A stretch of DNA of 64,000 nt from an uncultured Eubacteriales bacterium (GCA_949292785.1 CASFBK010000003.1:62001-126000), one strand, 5' to 3'; shown: positions 53,165-62,811, counted from the first letter of the stretch. Notes: generated from the letters alone by a model not told the origin. Translations and numbers: made by a program.

Positions 53165-53784
53165 TATGCATACACCTCCTCGATAGTTGCTACGGCATCC
53201 TTGGTTACTACTACGGTGTCGTATTTTAAGATATCATATACGTTGATTGTATTGGTCAGTGCAGTTTTTACTGCCGGAATGTTTCTTGCAGATAATACTA
53301 CGTTCTGATCATTGTCATTTAAAACCACAAGAGCTTTATTTACTTTCAGGTTGTTTAATACTTCCTGGAATTTCTTTGTCTTTACTTCATCCAGCTTTAA
53401 TTCGTCAACAACGATGAACTTGCTGTCGTTTACCTTGGATGTTAATGCAGATTTAAGAGCTGCTCTCTTTTCCTTCTTATTTAATTTGAAGGAGTAATCT
53501 CTTGGTACTGGAGCGAATACAACACCACCGCCAGTCCACTGCGGAGCTCTGATAGATCCCTGTCTTGCATGACCGGTTCCCTTTTGTCTCCATGGTTTTC
53601 TTCCACCACCACGAACTTCAGAACGTGTCTTTGCTTTCTGTGTTCCCTGACGGTTATTTGCGAGCTGCTGAACTACTGCCATGTGTACTAAGTGTTCATT
53701 GATTTCAACACCGAACACTGCATCGTTGAGCTCAAGGCTTCCTACTTCTTTGCCTTCCATATTATAAATAGCTACGTTAGCCAT
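53164..53784 (-). CDS. rplD: 50S ribosomal protein L4
   Basis: 206 residues. The long loop has [24 protein letters not shown], quoted in part here as [14 protein letters not shown], reaching the exit tunnel. In E. coli L4 represses the S10 operon; regulation here is unknown. Confidence 0.96.
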   Translation of the reverse strand: MANVAIYNMEGKEVGSLELNDAVFGVEINEHLVHMAVVQQLANNRQGTQKAKTRSEVRGGGRKPWRQKGTGHARQGSIRAPQWTGGGVVFAPVPRDYSFKLNKKEKRAALKSALTSKVNDSKFIVVDELKLDEVKTKKFQEVLNNLKVNKALVVLNDNDQNVVLSARNIPAVKTALTNTINVYDILKYDTVVVTKDAVATIEEVYA

Positions 53785-53812
53785 CGTTTAGTTCCTCCTT
53801 TCCTATCAAGCA

Positions 53813-54496
53813 CTATTTTCCTGCTTTTACTGTCTCTTTAATGGTTACTAAAGATTTCTTAGGTCCTGGTACGGCACCTTTTACTAAAAGCAGATTGTTC
53901 TCAGCGTCTACTCTGACAACTTCCAGATTCTGAACTGTAACTTTTACAGAACCCATGTGACCTGGCATTCCTTTTCCCTTGAATACTTTACTCGGGCTGG
54001 AACATGCACCGTTGGAACCCTGATGACGATGGAACTTAGAACCATGAGCCATAGGTCCTCTGTGCTGACCATGTCTCTTAATAGCACCCTGGAATCCTTT
54101 ACCCTTGGAAATTGCAGTTGCGTCAATCTTGTCGCCTTCTGCAAAGATGTCTGCTTTGATTTCGTCTGCTAAGTTGTAATCAGCAGCGTTTTCAAATTTG
54201 AACTCTCTTACAAATCTCTTGCTGGATACGCCGGCTTTTTCAAAATGTCCTTTTTCAGCCTTTGTAACACCATGTCTGTTTCTGATTTCTTTCTTTCCGT
54301 TAGCATCTTTGTTGACAATCTTATCTTTCTTATCAACGAAGCCAACCTGAACTGCACTGTATCCATCGTTTTCAACAGTCTTAACCTGTGTTACAACACA
54401 TGGACCAGCCTGTAATACAGTAACCGGTACTAAAACACCGTCTGCATTGAAGATCTGGGTCATTCCGACCTTTGTTGCTAAAATCGCTTTCTTCAT
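53813..54496 (-). CDS. rplC: 50S ribosomal protein L3
   Basis: 227 residues from the ATG at 54496 ([21 protein letters not shown] upstream); the frame extends further but into the upstream gap. The [20 protein letters not shown] segment near 130 and the central extension reach the peptidyl transferase centre. Confidence 0.96.
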   Translation of the reverse strand: MKKAILATKVGMTQIFNADGVLVPVTVLQAGPCVVTQVKTVENDGYSAVQVGFVDKKDKIVNKDANGKKEIRNRHGVTKAEKGHFEKAGVSSKRFVREFKFENAADYNLADEIKADIFAEGDKIDATAISKGKGFQGAIKRHGQHRGPMAHGSKFHRHQGSNGACSSPSKVFKGKGMPGHMGSVKVTVQNLEVVRVDAENNLLLVKGAVPGPKKSLVTIKETVKAGK

Positions 54497-54600
54497 TTCT
54501 TTACCTCCTGTTTTCTCTACAGCGGAACGCTTCATGCCCAACTTGTGGGGTAGCGGAACCGTTCATCCTAGAACAGTTAGATATATAAACCTTACAAATT

Positions 54601-54713
54601 GTAGTTCTTCTCGTTAAGCTCTGCCTTCGGCTTCGCTAATCTCCAAGAACGACCTCGCACTAAGCTCTGTCTTCGCCTCTCGCTCGCCAATCACTAAGTT
54701 GCTTTCGGTCTCT
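54601..54713 (-). repeat. Dispersed intergenic repeat copy R5 (after rpsJ)
   Basis: Lies between rpsJ and rplC. The block 54649-54713 is about 90 percent identical to R3 (42481-42547), both starting AGAGACCGAAAGCAACTTAG on the minus strand and containing GCTTAGTGCGAGGTCGTTCT. Confidence 0.7.
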
Positions 54714-54743
54714 ATATAAAACCCTTCAGGATTGTTACCTTAA

Positions 54744-55061
54744 TTATTTGTTTTTCATTTTGATATCGATGTACACACCAGCTGGCATTTCTAATCTGGA
54801 TAATGCATCAACTGTCTTCTGAGTTGGTGTCATGATATCGATAAGTCTCTTATGAGTTCTCTGCTCGAACTGCTCTCTGGAATCTTTGTACTTGTGAACA
54901 GCTCTTAAGATGGTAACTACTTCCTTCTTAGTTGGAAGAGGTACTGGTCCGCTCACCTGTGATCCGTTCTTCTTTACAGTTTCGATGATTTTCTTAGCAG
55001 ATGCGTCCACTAACTGATGGTCATAAGCCTTCAGTGTGATTCTCATTACTTGACTTGCCAT
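54744..55061 (-). CDS. rpsJ: 30S ribosomal protein S10
   Basis: 105 residues from the ATG at 55061 ([23 protein letters not shown] upstream); the frame stays open upstream without sense. The loop [14 protein letters not shown] is typical. It is the first gene of the ribosomal cluster and also the NusE elongation factor. Confidence 0.96.
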   Translation of the reverse strand: MASQVMRITLKAYDHQLVDASAKKIIETVKKNGSQVSGPVPLPTKKEVVTILRAVHKYKDSREQFEQRTHKRLIDIMTPTQKTVDALSRLEMPAGVYIDIKMKNK

Positions 55062-55320
55062 AAAAAAAGTCGCCTCCTTTTCGCACTTTACTTCAGTACG
55101 ACAAGCGGTGACTGTACACTTCTCCGTGTGTGTCATAAGCTTTACACACGTTGTTTCTACTTCTTGTAGACCTCTTGATTGTGATACAGTGACTTGTCGC
55201 CAGTTTCCTAACTTGACATTCGCTCCACGGAAAAACCTGCCCATCGGCAGCAACCTCACGCTTCACAGCTATCAATGCCACAGCACGTATTAGTATATAG
55301 CAAAAGTGCCCGCATTGCAA
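55062..55320 (-). promoter_or_regulatory. S10 operon promoter and leader
   Basis: TTGCAA (55315-55320), 17 bp, TATACT (55292-55297). About 225 nt of untranslated leader follow before rpsJ. Its length and several possible hairpins make an r-protein-responsive leader likely, but no specific family could be confirmed by eye. Confidence 0.6.
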
Positions 55321-55373
55321 GCACTTTTTTTCAACAACGCCAAAAATATTGTATTTTTTTTCGTACAAGCTAC

Positions 55374-55396
55374 AAGTCCAGCTAAAATCTGGACTT
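55374..55396. terminator. Small hairpin upstream of the S10 promoter
   Basis: Perfect 8-bp stem AAGTCCAG / CTGGACTT with a 7-nt loop, about 60 bp after the stop of the gene at 55458. No clear T run, so termination is uncertain. Confidence 0.35.
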
Positions 55397-55457
55397 ATAT
55401 CCGTGAAAAATTTATTTTTCTAAGGCTATAAGGCTAGATTTTAATTGGGCGACAGTC

Positions 55458-55907
55458 CTAAGCTTCTTCCTTCTTTTCTTTCCCAGCCTTTCTATACTGC
55501 CACACACCCACTACAAATATCACAGCAGCTATTATCGTTCCATGCAGATTGTCTCGCACATTATACGCGAAGGTTATATTATTTTCATCATCCACATAAC
55601 AGGTTACTTTTTCCCCCACTTCATAGCCTCTCTTGGTATCTGCCATTACCCTCTCACAATATTGTTGTTCCAACACACCGTTATTTCTAAATTCTATCCA
55701 TATATCCTGATAGTATGTAGTTACATGGCTTTTCCCTCTATCCCTAACTTCTGCCTCGACTTCTCCCACCTCAATTACCGTCACACTTATCTTATCACAG
55801 TTTTCTCTTTCATAATCAGATTGCAGATAGACCATAAGGGTCACAGCCGCATAAATCCCACTTATTAATGTAATCAGAAACCATATTGCCCGTTTTCTCT
55901 TATTCAT
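55458..55907 (-). CDS. DUF3592-like membrane protein
   Basis: 149 residues: membrane helix (about 8-27), an extracytoplasmic beta domain (about 35-115, with YYQDIWIEFRNNG and GEKVTCYVDDENN), and a second helix (about 120-138). The plan and the GEKVTCYVDDEN-type segment resemble DUF3592 proteins. It follows a larger relative by 29 bp; the pair is probably co-transcribed. Confidence 0.6.
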   Translation of the reverse strand: MNKRKRAIWFLITLISGIYAAVTLMVYLQSDYERENCDKISVTVIEVGEVEAEVRDRGKSHVTTYYQDIWIEFRNNGVLEQQYCERVMADTKRGYEVGEKVTCYVDDENNITFAYNVRDNLHGTIIAAVIFVVGVWQYRKAGKEKKEEA

Positions 55908-55936
55908 TTTAACTCCTCTTTACCAAAGCTCACATT

Positions 55937-56650
55937 CTATGTATAATCCACAACTTTCTCTTCAAGGACCTGCTGTGCATTCACATAATACTTACTATAA
56001 TCATCCGGTTCTACATATACTTCAATGGAACTTCCCGGTTGAAAAACAAGGGAAGGGTCTGTCCAGACATTCTCGCTTTTAAATCGATATGTAATATCTT
56101 TATATTCATCCCGATAGGAACAGAAAATTACAAAGGGATGTGCTCCGTTTACAGCAACTCTTGTATTGTACTCGATGCTATCCACCATCGCATGAAGCAC
56201 ATGCCCTTTTGACAGTATTTCTTTTTTTCGATGATTTTTTCTACCAATTACAATGAGAGGAATCCCTCCTATCAGCGTAAATACAATTCCCATTCCCGCT
56301 AATATGATTATTACTAAAATACCTGCCGAGCGTTCCATAATGTGCCGGGGATTCTCCGAATCACAAAGCAGTGTAATTTCCTTTCCTTCATACATAGAGC
56401 TACTATACGAGTTAATGGAAACCTCTTCATAATCAATTCCATCATAAGTATAGTTTACATACACCCGATGTTTTGTTTCATGATCCGAATCATAATATTC
56501 TTCAATCCTTGCAATTTCTCCCGTAACTTCCTCTGCTCCGGCTTTAAAATCAGCATAGTGCCAGCCATACAAAGCAGCGCCAATCAAAAGCCCTATGCCA
56601 ATTACACCAAAAATGATAAATATCACATAAATAAAACGATTTTTATTCAT
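55937..56650 (-). CDS. DUF3592-like membrane protein, larger paralogue
   Basis: 237 residues: N-terminal helix (about 7-28), a beta domain with VYVNYTYDGIDYEEVSI and GKEITLLCDSENPRHI (DUF3592-like), a second helix (about 108-135), and a C-terminal domain with VFQPGSSIEVYVEPDDYSKYYV, which repeats the same theme. So it seems to hold two related beta modules around membrane segments. Function unknown; downstream of lgt by 31 bp. Confidence 0.65.
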   Translation of the reverse strand: MNKNRFIYVIFIIFGVIGIGLLIGAALYGWHYADFKAGAEEVTGEIARIEEYYDSDHETKHRVYVNYTYDGIDYEEVSINSYSSSMYEGKEITLLCDSENPRHIMERSAGILVIIILAGMGIVFTLIGGIPLIVIGRKNHRKKEILSKGHVLHAMVDSIEYNTRVAVNGAHPFVIFCSYRDEYKDITYRFKSENVWTDPSLVFQPGSSIEVYVEPDDYSKYYVNAQQVLEEKVVDYT

Positions 56651-56681
56651 AACTCTTCTCCTCTTTTATTCCTTTCCCCGA

Positions 56682-57437
56682 TTACCCTTTTTCTGTATCA
56701 CGTTTTCCAGCCCACACATACATTCCAATTCCAAGTGCCAATATAAATATGGAAATCAACTGTGAAGTAGATAACGGTCCGAATTCTCCACGGTAATCAT
56801 TTCGGAATATTTCTATTACAAATCTTCCTATACTATATAAAATACAATAGCCTGCTGCAACCCTGCCCTTTGCAGGCTTCTTCTTCGCGTATGCCATCAG
56901 CAAAAACGCTATGGCAAAATCGCCCACACTGGAAAAAATCTGGGTGGGAATCAGCTTCACCCCGTTGGGTGCAAAGTCAGACTGCCAGTAAGTAATTCCT
57001 AATACAGAATCCGTTTCCCTTCCATAGCAGCAGCCTGCAAAAAAGCATCCGATTCTTCCGCATCCTTGTGCAAATGCAACTGCCGGCAGTACCAGGTCTA
57101 AATAACTTACAAAATCCGCTTTCTTAAATTTACAGTACCAAAAGCTTGCAAATACTCCTCCAATGATTCCGCCGTATACAACCCAGCCATTCTGAAAATC
57201 CAGTATAATAGAAGGGTCTTTGATGACTTCCTGTATGTTTACAATATAATAAAGAATCTTACTTCCGAGGGCTCCTCCAAATACTGCGCACCAGAAAATT
57301 CCATAGAGAATATCCGGATTCAGCCCCTGCTTTTTGGCTCTTTTTTCACTAATTAAAAATGCGCTCATATAGCCGATAGCAATCATAATGCCGTACATGT
57401 GCAGTGTAAGTGGTCCAATGTGTATATCATTAAGCAT
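56682..57437 (-). CDS. lgt: Prolipoprotein diacylglyceryl transferase
   Basis: 251 residues from the ATG at 57437 (MLNDIHIGPLTLHMYG); an ATG 12 nt earlier is possible. Seven helices and the Lgt signature around GRIGCFFAGCCYGRET with the HMYG start motif. It moves diacylglyceryl onto the lipobox Cys of lipoproteins such as MetQ in this window. The conserved His of the family is seen in the first loop region. Confidence 0.92.
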   Translation of the reverse strand: MLNDIHIGPLTLHMYGIMIAIGYMSAFLISEKRAKKQGLNPDILYGIFWCAVFGGALGSKILYYIVNIQEVIKDPSIILDFQNGWVVYGGIIGGVFASFWYCKFKKADFVSYLDLVLPAVAFAQGCGRIGCFFAGCCYGRETDSVLGITYWQSDFAPNGVKLIPTQIFSSVGDFAIAFLLMAYAKKKPAKGRVAAGYCILYSIGRFVIEIFRNDYRGEFGPLSTSQLISIFILALGIGMYVWAGKRDTEKG

Positions 57438-57531
57438 AATTTTTTCCATCCTTTTTTGTAACAATCTTTTCGTGATATTCCTTATTATACGGAAATCCCG
57501 GTTCTATTGCAACCTCTTTCAGCAATAATAG

Positions 57532-57560
57532 TTGACTCCGCATTTTTCCAGCTATATAAT
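57532..57560 (+). promoter_or_regulatory. Promoter of the methyltransferase gene
   Basis: TTGACT (57532-57537), 17 bp, TATAAT (57555-57560), 80 bp before the ATG at 57641. Confidence 0.6.
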
Positions 57561-57640
57561 AAAAACATTCAGCAAAGTAAAACAGTTACATATTTGCCAC
57601 TCTTTTGAAGCGCAAAATTGTAATCAGGAAAGGAATCATT

Positions 57641-58513
57641 ATGTGGATTGCAGATAATTGGAAAGAATATGAAGTAATAGACTGCTCCGACGGCGAAAAG
57701 CTGGAACGCTGGAGCGATTATATATTAGTGCGCCCGGACCCGCAGGTCATCTGGGACACTCCAAAAACACACAAAGGCTGGCACAGCCCCAACGGACATT
57801 ATCACCGTAGTAAAAAGGGCGGTGGAGAATGGGAATTTTTTAATTTGCCGGAGCAATGGGATTTACACTATGAATCCTCTGTGGGCACTCTGACCTTTCA
57901 CCTGAAGCCTTTCAGCTTTAAACACACCGGTCTGTTTCCGGAGCAGGCAGTCAACTGGGACTGGTTCGGAAACAAAATCAAAAACGCTGGTCGGCCTGTT
58001 AAGGTGCTGAACCTTTTTGCCTACACAGGAGGCGCTACATTAGCAGCCGCCGCTGCCGGAGCAAGCGTTACCCATGTAGATGCTTCTAAGGGCATGGTGA
58101 CCTGGGCAAAGGAAAATGCCGCAGCATCCGGTCTGGGAGATGCGCCAATCCGCTGGCTGGTAGATGACTGTGTAAAATTTGTGGAACGTGAAATCCGCCG
58201 GGGCAATCACTACGATGCTATTATCATGGACCCTCCTTCTTATGGAAGAGGTCCCAAGGGAGAAATCTGGAAGATTGAAGAGGCCGTTCATCCTCTGATA
58301 AAATTATGCGTTCAGTTATTGTCCGATGAACCACTGTTTTTCCTGATTAACTCTTACACCACCGGATTACAGCCGGCAGTGCTTGCTTATATGCTTGGTA
58401 CGGAATTGAAACAATTTCAGGGCAGAGTTGACGCGCAGGAAATCGGACTGCCTGTTTCCTCTAACGGTCTGGTACTTCCCTGCGGCGCAAGCGGACGCTG
58501 GGAGGGAAAGTAA
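57641..58513 (+). CDS. RlmI-like class I SAM-dependent methyltransferase
   Basis: 290 residues from the ATG at 57641 (AGGAAAGG upstream). SAM site in LNLFAYTGGATLAAAAAGA, acidic DASKGM, and catalytic-type DPPSYGRGPKGEIW. It lacks a PUA domain. The family methylates cytosine C5 in rRNA, so 23S rRNA is the likely target. It ends before a strong bidirectional terminator. Confidence 0.85.
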   Translation: MWIADNWKEYEVIDCSDGEKLERWSDYILVRPDPQVIWDTPKTHKGWHSPNGHYHRSKKGGGEWEFFNLPEQWDLHYESSVGTLTFHLKPFSFKHTGLFPEQAVNWDWFGNKIKNAGRPVKVLNLFAYTGGATLAAAAAGASVTHVDASKGMVTWAKENAAASGLGDAPIRWLVDDCVKFVEREIRRGNHYDAIIMDPPSYGRGPKGEIWKIEEAVHPLIKLCVQLLSDEPLFFLINSYTTGLQPAVLAYMLGTELKQFQGRVDAQEIGLPVSSNGLVLPCGASGRWEGK

Positions 58514-58530
58514 TCCGCTTTTATTACCAT

Positions 58531-58570
58531 AAAAACAGTTCGTTCAATGTAACCTGAACGAACTGTTTTT
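58531..58570. terminator. Bidirectional terminator
   Basis: Perfect 16-bp stem AAAAACAGTTCGTTCA / TGAACGAACTGTTTTT (58531-58546, 58555-58570) with an 8-nt loop, between convergent genes. Confidence 0.85.
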
Positions 58571-58595
58571 ATTCTTAACAAACAACCTTCATATA

Positions 58596-59465
58596 TTATG
58601 GCGTGTCCAATTCAATGTCATTAAATGTTGTATATGTATTTTCTGTAATAAGCATATTACCATTCTCATCTTCAATTCCTACATATTCTTTATTTTTTAT
58701 CACAGACGGAGTAATAATATGGCTAACATGAAAAGAACTCGACAAATTTTCACCATCAGCACTTTGATTAAAATAGAAATATGCAATTATTTTTGCATTA
58801 TCAAACAGATAAATTGTTTCATTATTATACACATTACCAGTAGAGTCCAATTCACCCTCATAAGATATAGAATATGGAAATTTTACTGCCTCAAAACTAC
58901 TATAAGCATTATAATCAAACACTACATTTCCATATTTCTCGTATACACTATTTATATCAAAATTATATGTTTGACTTGCATCAACATATGTTTTCTTTAC
59001 CGCATCTATAATTTCCTCATCCGACATACTGTCAAACTCTTCTAATAGAAAACGTTCTCTGAATGGATTTGGTTTTTCTTCAAAATCATTTTCCGTAAGA
59101 AAACATTTAACATTTTTTAAGTTATAATAAATTGATGTAATTTCCTTGTTCTCTGAAACAAATATTGCTTTTACCTTATTGTCGTACGCTAATCCATCTC
59201 TGGCATCCCCTGCCTGAATGTAATACCATATCCTGGTATCACCATCAAATAAATCTGTTATTGTAATTGGTGAATCTTCCAATGTTTCTTCAGGTACTTG
59301 CTTTCCATCATTCACATTACCACTTACTTGATTAGATTCATTCTCGCTCACATCATCAGCAATACTTTCACTATTATCGTTATTATTTATAATGGCTTCT
59401 TCTTTCCCGCAACCTCCCAATGGTGCCATTATTGATAATAAAATGCAAAAAACTATTTTTCTCAT
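58596..59465 (-). CDS. Secreted lipoprotein of unknown function
   Basis: 289 residues with lipobox LGGC (Cys19) and an Asn/Ser/Glu-rich linker to about 60, then a soluble domain with IWYYIQAGDARDGLAYDNKV and a C-terminal segment YTTFNDIELDTP. No family recognised. It follows the zinc-ribbon gene at 59481 by 15 bp and probably shares its regulated promoter. Confidence 0.7.
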   Translation of the reverse strand: MRKIVFCILLSIMAPLGGCGKEEAIINNNDNSESIADDVSENESNQVSGNVNDGKQVPEETLEDSPITITDLFDGDTRIWYYIQAGDARDGLAYDNKVKAIFVSENKEITSIYYNLKNVKCFLTENDFEEKPNPFRERFLLEEFDSMSDEEIIDAVKKTYVDASQTYNFDINSVYEKYGNVVFDYNAYSSFEAVKFPYSISYEGELDSTGNVYNNETIYLFDNAKIIAYFYFNQSADGENLSSSFHVSHIITPSVIKNKEYVGIEDENGNMLITENTYTTFNDIELDTP

Positions 59466-59480
59466 TGCTTTCTCCTTAGA

Positions 59481-59816
59481 TTAATACTTTTTATTTTTTC
59501 CCTTTTTAGGTACTATTGTTCCAACAATAAGCATTATGCTTCCAGCTGCAAAAAAAAGAATTGCACAAGCAACATTAGCAGTAATATCTCTTCCATGGTA
59601 AAAAAGACTTTTTTCATACTCGTTTGTACTTATCCATACGAGCAAACCAACCAATATAAAGAACAATGCACATCCATAAATAATAATATATTTGGTTGCA
59701 TTCGCTTTTTCTGCTTCTTTCTTTTCTCCTAAATCTGTTTTACATCCACAATTGGGGCATACTGTAGCAGAACTACTAATTTGCTTTCCACATTCTGAAC
59801 AGGTAATTAATGCCAT
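59481..59816 (-). CDS. Zinc-ribbon membrane protein
   Basis: 111 residues: zinc ribbon CSECG...CPNCGC (6-25), a basic linker and two membrane helices (about 43-62 and 80-102). Same plan as 35942-36412. GGAGG precedes the ATG at 59816. Divergent from a small XRE regulator with paired operators between them. Confidence 0.75.
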   Translation of the reverse strand: MALITCSECGKQISSSATVCPNCGCKTDLGEKKEAEKANATKYIIIYGCALFFILVGLLVWISTNEYEKSLFYHGRDITANVACAILFFAAGSIMLIVGTIVPKKGKNKKY

Positions 59817-59837
59817 ATCTTTTTCCTCCTTATATCA

Positions 59838-59888
59838 ATGCCACCAAACGGTAGCTTTTTCGTCTTTATTATGCCACCATTTGGTATC
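59838..59888. promoter_or_regulatory. Paired operators for the divergent XRE regulator
   Basis: Two direct copies, ATGCCACCAAACGGTAGC (59838-59855) and ATGCCACCATTTGGTATC (59871-59888), lie exactly 33 bp apart, about three helical turns, each with an ACC-N4-GGT core. They sit between the zinc-ribbon gene and the XRE gene and fit Cro/CI-type binding. Confidence 0.6.
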
Positions 59889-59918
59889 ATTCGTCAAGTA
59901 AGAAAGGAAATATTTATT

Positions 59919-60131
59919 ATGTATTTTAAAAGACTTGAAGATTTACGAATAGATAATGACCTTACGCAACAACAAGTTGCAACTATTTTGCACTGTAAAC
60001 GCGAAGTATATCGACGATATGAAAAAGGATTACGCGAAATTCCAATTTCGTATGCCATAATTCTATCAAAATACTATAATGTTAGTTTAGACTATCTATG
60101 TGGTCTTACCGACAAAAAAATAATTAATTAA
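59919..60131 (+). CDS. Small XRE-family transcriptional regulator
   Basis: 70 residues from the ATG at 59919 (AAAGGAAA upstream). HTH_XRE: LRIDNDLTQQQVATILHC then YRRYEKGLREIPISYA and the YYNVSLDYLCGL end. Frames starting further upstream would cover the operators. It probably controls the divergent zinc-ribbon/lipoprotein operon and itself. Confidence 0.82.
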   Translation: MYFKRLEDLRIDNDLTQQQVATILHCKREVYRRYEKGLREIPISYAIILSKYYNVSLDYLCGLTDKKIIN

Positions 60132-60181
60132 AAAATTATTACTTTCATACGTTGATATAACAAAGGCTTTTTATGATATAA

Positions 60182-60234
60182 AAGAAAAAACCTATGGTGC
60201 CAAAGTTCACTGGCTTCCATAAGTTTTTTCTTTC
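60182..60234 (-). terminator. Terminator of the L,D-transpeptidase gene
   Basis: Long imperfect inverted repeat AAGAAAAAAC..TATGG.GCCA / TGGC..CCATA.GTTTTTTCTT, just past the stop at 60248 and T-rich on the minus strand. Confidence 0.65.
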
Positions 60235-60247
60235 GTCTTCTATTCTT

Positions 60248-61726
60248 TTATGGTGTAACTTCTTCTTTCTCCGGCTCTTTATAGGAATATGCATTGGCGA
60301 TTCGGCAGTTTTCCGCTGTCAGCTCCACTTCTTCCCGATAAAATGCAATAACCGGAGTTCCTACCTCTGCATTTTGATAGATGGTCTGTGCCACCTCAAA
60401 CGGCACATTAATGCAGCCGTGGGAACCGCTGGTCTTGTAGATTTCTCCGCCAAACTTTCCATTTCTCCAAGAAGCATCGTGAACACCTACGTTATAGGCA
60501 AACGGCAGGAAATATGTAACATCCGACTCGTAATCCTCGCCCTTTAACACAGCGGGACTCTGCTTATACACAATCTTGAACACTCCATCCGGAGAACCAT
60601 TTCCCCGGCTGATATTTCCGGAAACAATGTCGCTTTCTACCACTAATGCCCCATCTTTATAGAACCAGAGATGCTGCTTGGTATAATCAATCTCTATATA
60701 AGTATTTCCAATGTCATCTTCTCCCTCAACAAATGCTCGCTGCGAATATACCAGTTCTCTGGTGACAGGCTCTCCTGCTTCCAAATCTGCCTTTATCTGC
60801 TCTGCTTCTTTGGGTTTGTTCACAATCCATCCGTAATCACCGCCGCCAATTTCCACCGTATCGCCGGATGAGGTATGAAAGGAACGCACATCTGCATAAG
60901 TATTATACTTGCTTGCAAGACTCTGTACATATTTCTCTATCTCTTTTTCATTAAATCCTACTGTGTAGTCCTCTCCCAGCTGGATGAACTTCTGAATCTG
61001 CTCTGCATCTATCTGTTCTTCTCCGCCCGGCACCTGATATGTAATCGTAGTATTTGCATACCGTTCAATGGTCGCCATGGCTTCTGTGATTATGTCGCTC
61101 TCCTTTGTGTACTCCGGATTCTGATAATCCTCATCCGTAAGCGTAATCGATTCTTTACCGTCTGCAACTGCCTCTTTTACCTTTGCTAAAACGTTGTCAT
61201 AAATCATATGGTTTCCCATTACTTCCGGTTCGATATAATAACCGTCTTCCCCCAAAAGAATCTGTGCATTCTGTGGTTCTATTATATTTTCTTCCTGAAA
61301 ACAGCTCAGATTCTTTACCACATCTGCAAGTAATTCTTCCTGATACTCCATGGGAAGCGCTGTTTCTTCTTCTTTTAATTTAAAAACGGATATCAGCCAG
61401 CCAAATGGATTCTGTTTCTCCAACAATTTTTCTACGGCTCCATCCGGCATATACTTACACGCAATATCCTTTCCATAGATATGGTATTTTTCATCGTCGC
61501 GGTCAAACACCGTCAATAGGTAATCCTCTACGTGGTCTCCTATCTTTTCTTCTACTTGCTCCGTAGTCATTCCTCCTACTTTCCATCCATTGATTTCTGT
61601 TCGGAAGATAAAATGATTTTTAAAATAGAAAACCATTCCAAAATACAGAGCCAGCAAAAGAATCACTGCTCCGCTTACGCTACCTATGATAATTTTTCTT
61701 CTTCTCCTACGTTCTCTTTCTCCCAT
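60248..61726 (-). CDS. L,D-transpeptidase with peptidoglycan-binding repeats
   Basis: 492 residues. A basic cytoplasmic end, membrane helix (about 12-34), two related alpha/beta repeats of the PG-binding type (about 45-210 and 215-330), and a YkuD catalytic domain (about 350-470) with VGVHDASWR (His) and SHGCINVP (Cys438). It makes 3-3 crosslinks or anchors proteins in the wall. A usual membrane-tethered layout in Clostridia. Confidence 0.92.
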   Translation of the reverse strand: MGERERRRRRKIIIGSVSGAVILLLALYFGMVFYFKNHFIFRTEINGWKVGGMTTEQVEEKIGDHVEDYLLTVFDRDDEKYHIYGKDIACKYMPDGAVEKLLEKQNPFGWLISVFKLKEEETALPMEYQEELLADVVKNLSCFQEENIIEPQNAQILLGEDGYYIEPEVMGNHMIYDNVLAKVKEAVADGKESITLTDEDYQNPEYTKESDIITEAMATIERYANTTITYQVPGGEEQIDAEQIQKFIQLGEDYTVGFNEKEIEKYVQSLASKYNTYADVRSFHTSSGDTVEIGGGDYGWIVNKPKEAEQIKADLEAGEPVTRELVYSQRAFVEGEDDIGNTYIEIDYTKQHLWFYKDGALVVESDIVSGNISRGNGSPDGVFKIVYKQSPAVLKGEDYESDVTYFLPFAYNVGVHDASWRNGKFGGEIYKTSGSHGCINVPFEVAQTIYQNAEVGTPVIAFYREEVELTAENCRIANAYSYKEPEKEEVTP

Positions 61727-61768
61727 TTTTTACCTCGTCTTATTTTCCTCGTTTTATTTTCCTCGCCT

Positions 61769-62698
61769 TTATTGAAACAATTCTGTGGAATAATAGCGGT
61801 CTCCACCATCGGTAAAAAGAACCACAATATTTTCCCCTTTATGTTCTGTTTGCTCTGCTAATTCTATTGCTGCCTTTAACGCTGCCCCAGAAGAAATCCC
61901 TACCAGAATTCCCTCTGTCCTGCCTATTTCCTTTGCCCATTTTATTGCATCTTCGTCTGTAATCGCAAGTACCTTATCATACACATTCCGGTCTAAAACC
62001 TTAGGTACAAAATTAGCACCTATTCCCTGTATCTTATGCGGACCGCTTTCTCCTTTTGACAATAATGGAGACGAAGCTGGTTCCACTGCAATAATTTCTA
62101 TCTCTTCTCTCTGTCTTTTTAAATATCTTCCAACTCCGGTGACAGTTCCTCCGGTTCCTACACCTGCCACAAATACATCTATCTTTCCATCCGTATCCCT
62201 CCATATTTCCGGACCGGTTGTCTTCTCGTGTGCCATAGCATTTGCCGGATTATCAAACTGTGCGGGAATGAAGCTTCCGGGGATTTCTTTTGCAAGGCTC
62301 TCTGCTTTCTCAATAGAGCCTGCCATTCCCTTTGCTCCTTCGGTCAATACAATCTCTGCTCCATACGCCCGCAAAATGTTAATTCGTTCTGCGCTCATGG
62401 TCTCTGGCATAACAAAAATTGCCCGGTATCCCTTAATGGCTGCAACAGAAGCCAGACCAATCCCGGTATTTCCTGAAGTTGGTTCTATTAAGGTAGCTCC
62501 CGGCTTTAGAATCCCCTTTTTTTCCGCATCCTCTATCATTTCTCTGGCAATTCTGTCCTTGGCACTTCCCGCCGGATTAAAAAATTCCAGTTTTGCCAGT
62601 ATTTTTGCTTGTAAGTTATACTTTTTCTCTATATTATGCAGTTCAACCAACGGTGTGTTTCCAATGGTTTCTAATGCACTCGTATATATCCCTGACAT
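61769..62698 (-). CDS. cysK: Cysteine synthase A
   Basis: 309 residues from the ATG at 62698 (AAAGGAGAG upstream). PLP Lys47 in NPAGSAKDR, TSGNTGIGLA and GTGGTVTGVGRYLK are the family motifs. It makes cysteine from O-acetylserine and sulfide, and so is part of the same sulfur economy as the transport operon at 3.8-9.1 kb. It has its own promoter and no visible riboswitch. Confidence 0.95.
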   Translation of the reverse strand: MSGIYTSALETIGNTPLVELHNIEKKYNLQAKILAKLEFFNPAGSAKDRIAREMIEDAEKKGILKPGATLIEPTSGNTGIGLASVAAIKGYRAIFVMPETMSAERINILRAYGAEIVLTEGAKGMAGSIEKAESLAKEIPGSFIPAQFDNPANAMAHEKTTGPEIWRDTDGKIDVFVAGVGTGGTVTGVGRYLKRQREEIEIIAVEPASSPLLSKGESGPHKIQGIGANFVPKVLDRNVYDKVLAITDEDAIKWAKEIGRTEGILVGISSGAALKAAIELAEQTEHKGENIVVLFTDGGDRYYSTELFQ

Positions 62699-62740
62699 TC
62701 TGCTCTCCTTTGCATACACGGTTTACATAACTGTATTGTC

Positions 62741-62769
62741 ATTTTACTACTGTTCTGCTATTTATTCAA
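62741..62769 (-). promoter_or_regulatory. Promoter of cysK
   Basis: TTGAAT (62764-62769), 17 bp, TAAAAT (62741-62746), about 43 bp upstream of the ATG. Confidence 0.5.
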
Positions 62770-62811
62770 CCCTCTTCTTGGTCTTCTCGAAACAAAGTCT
62801 TTCCTATCATA

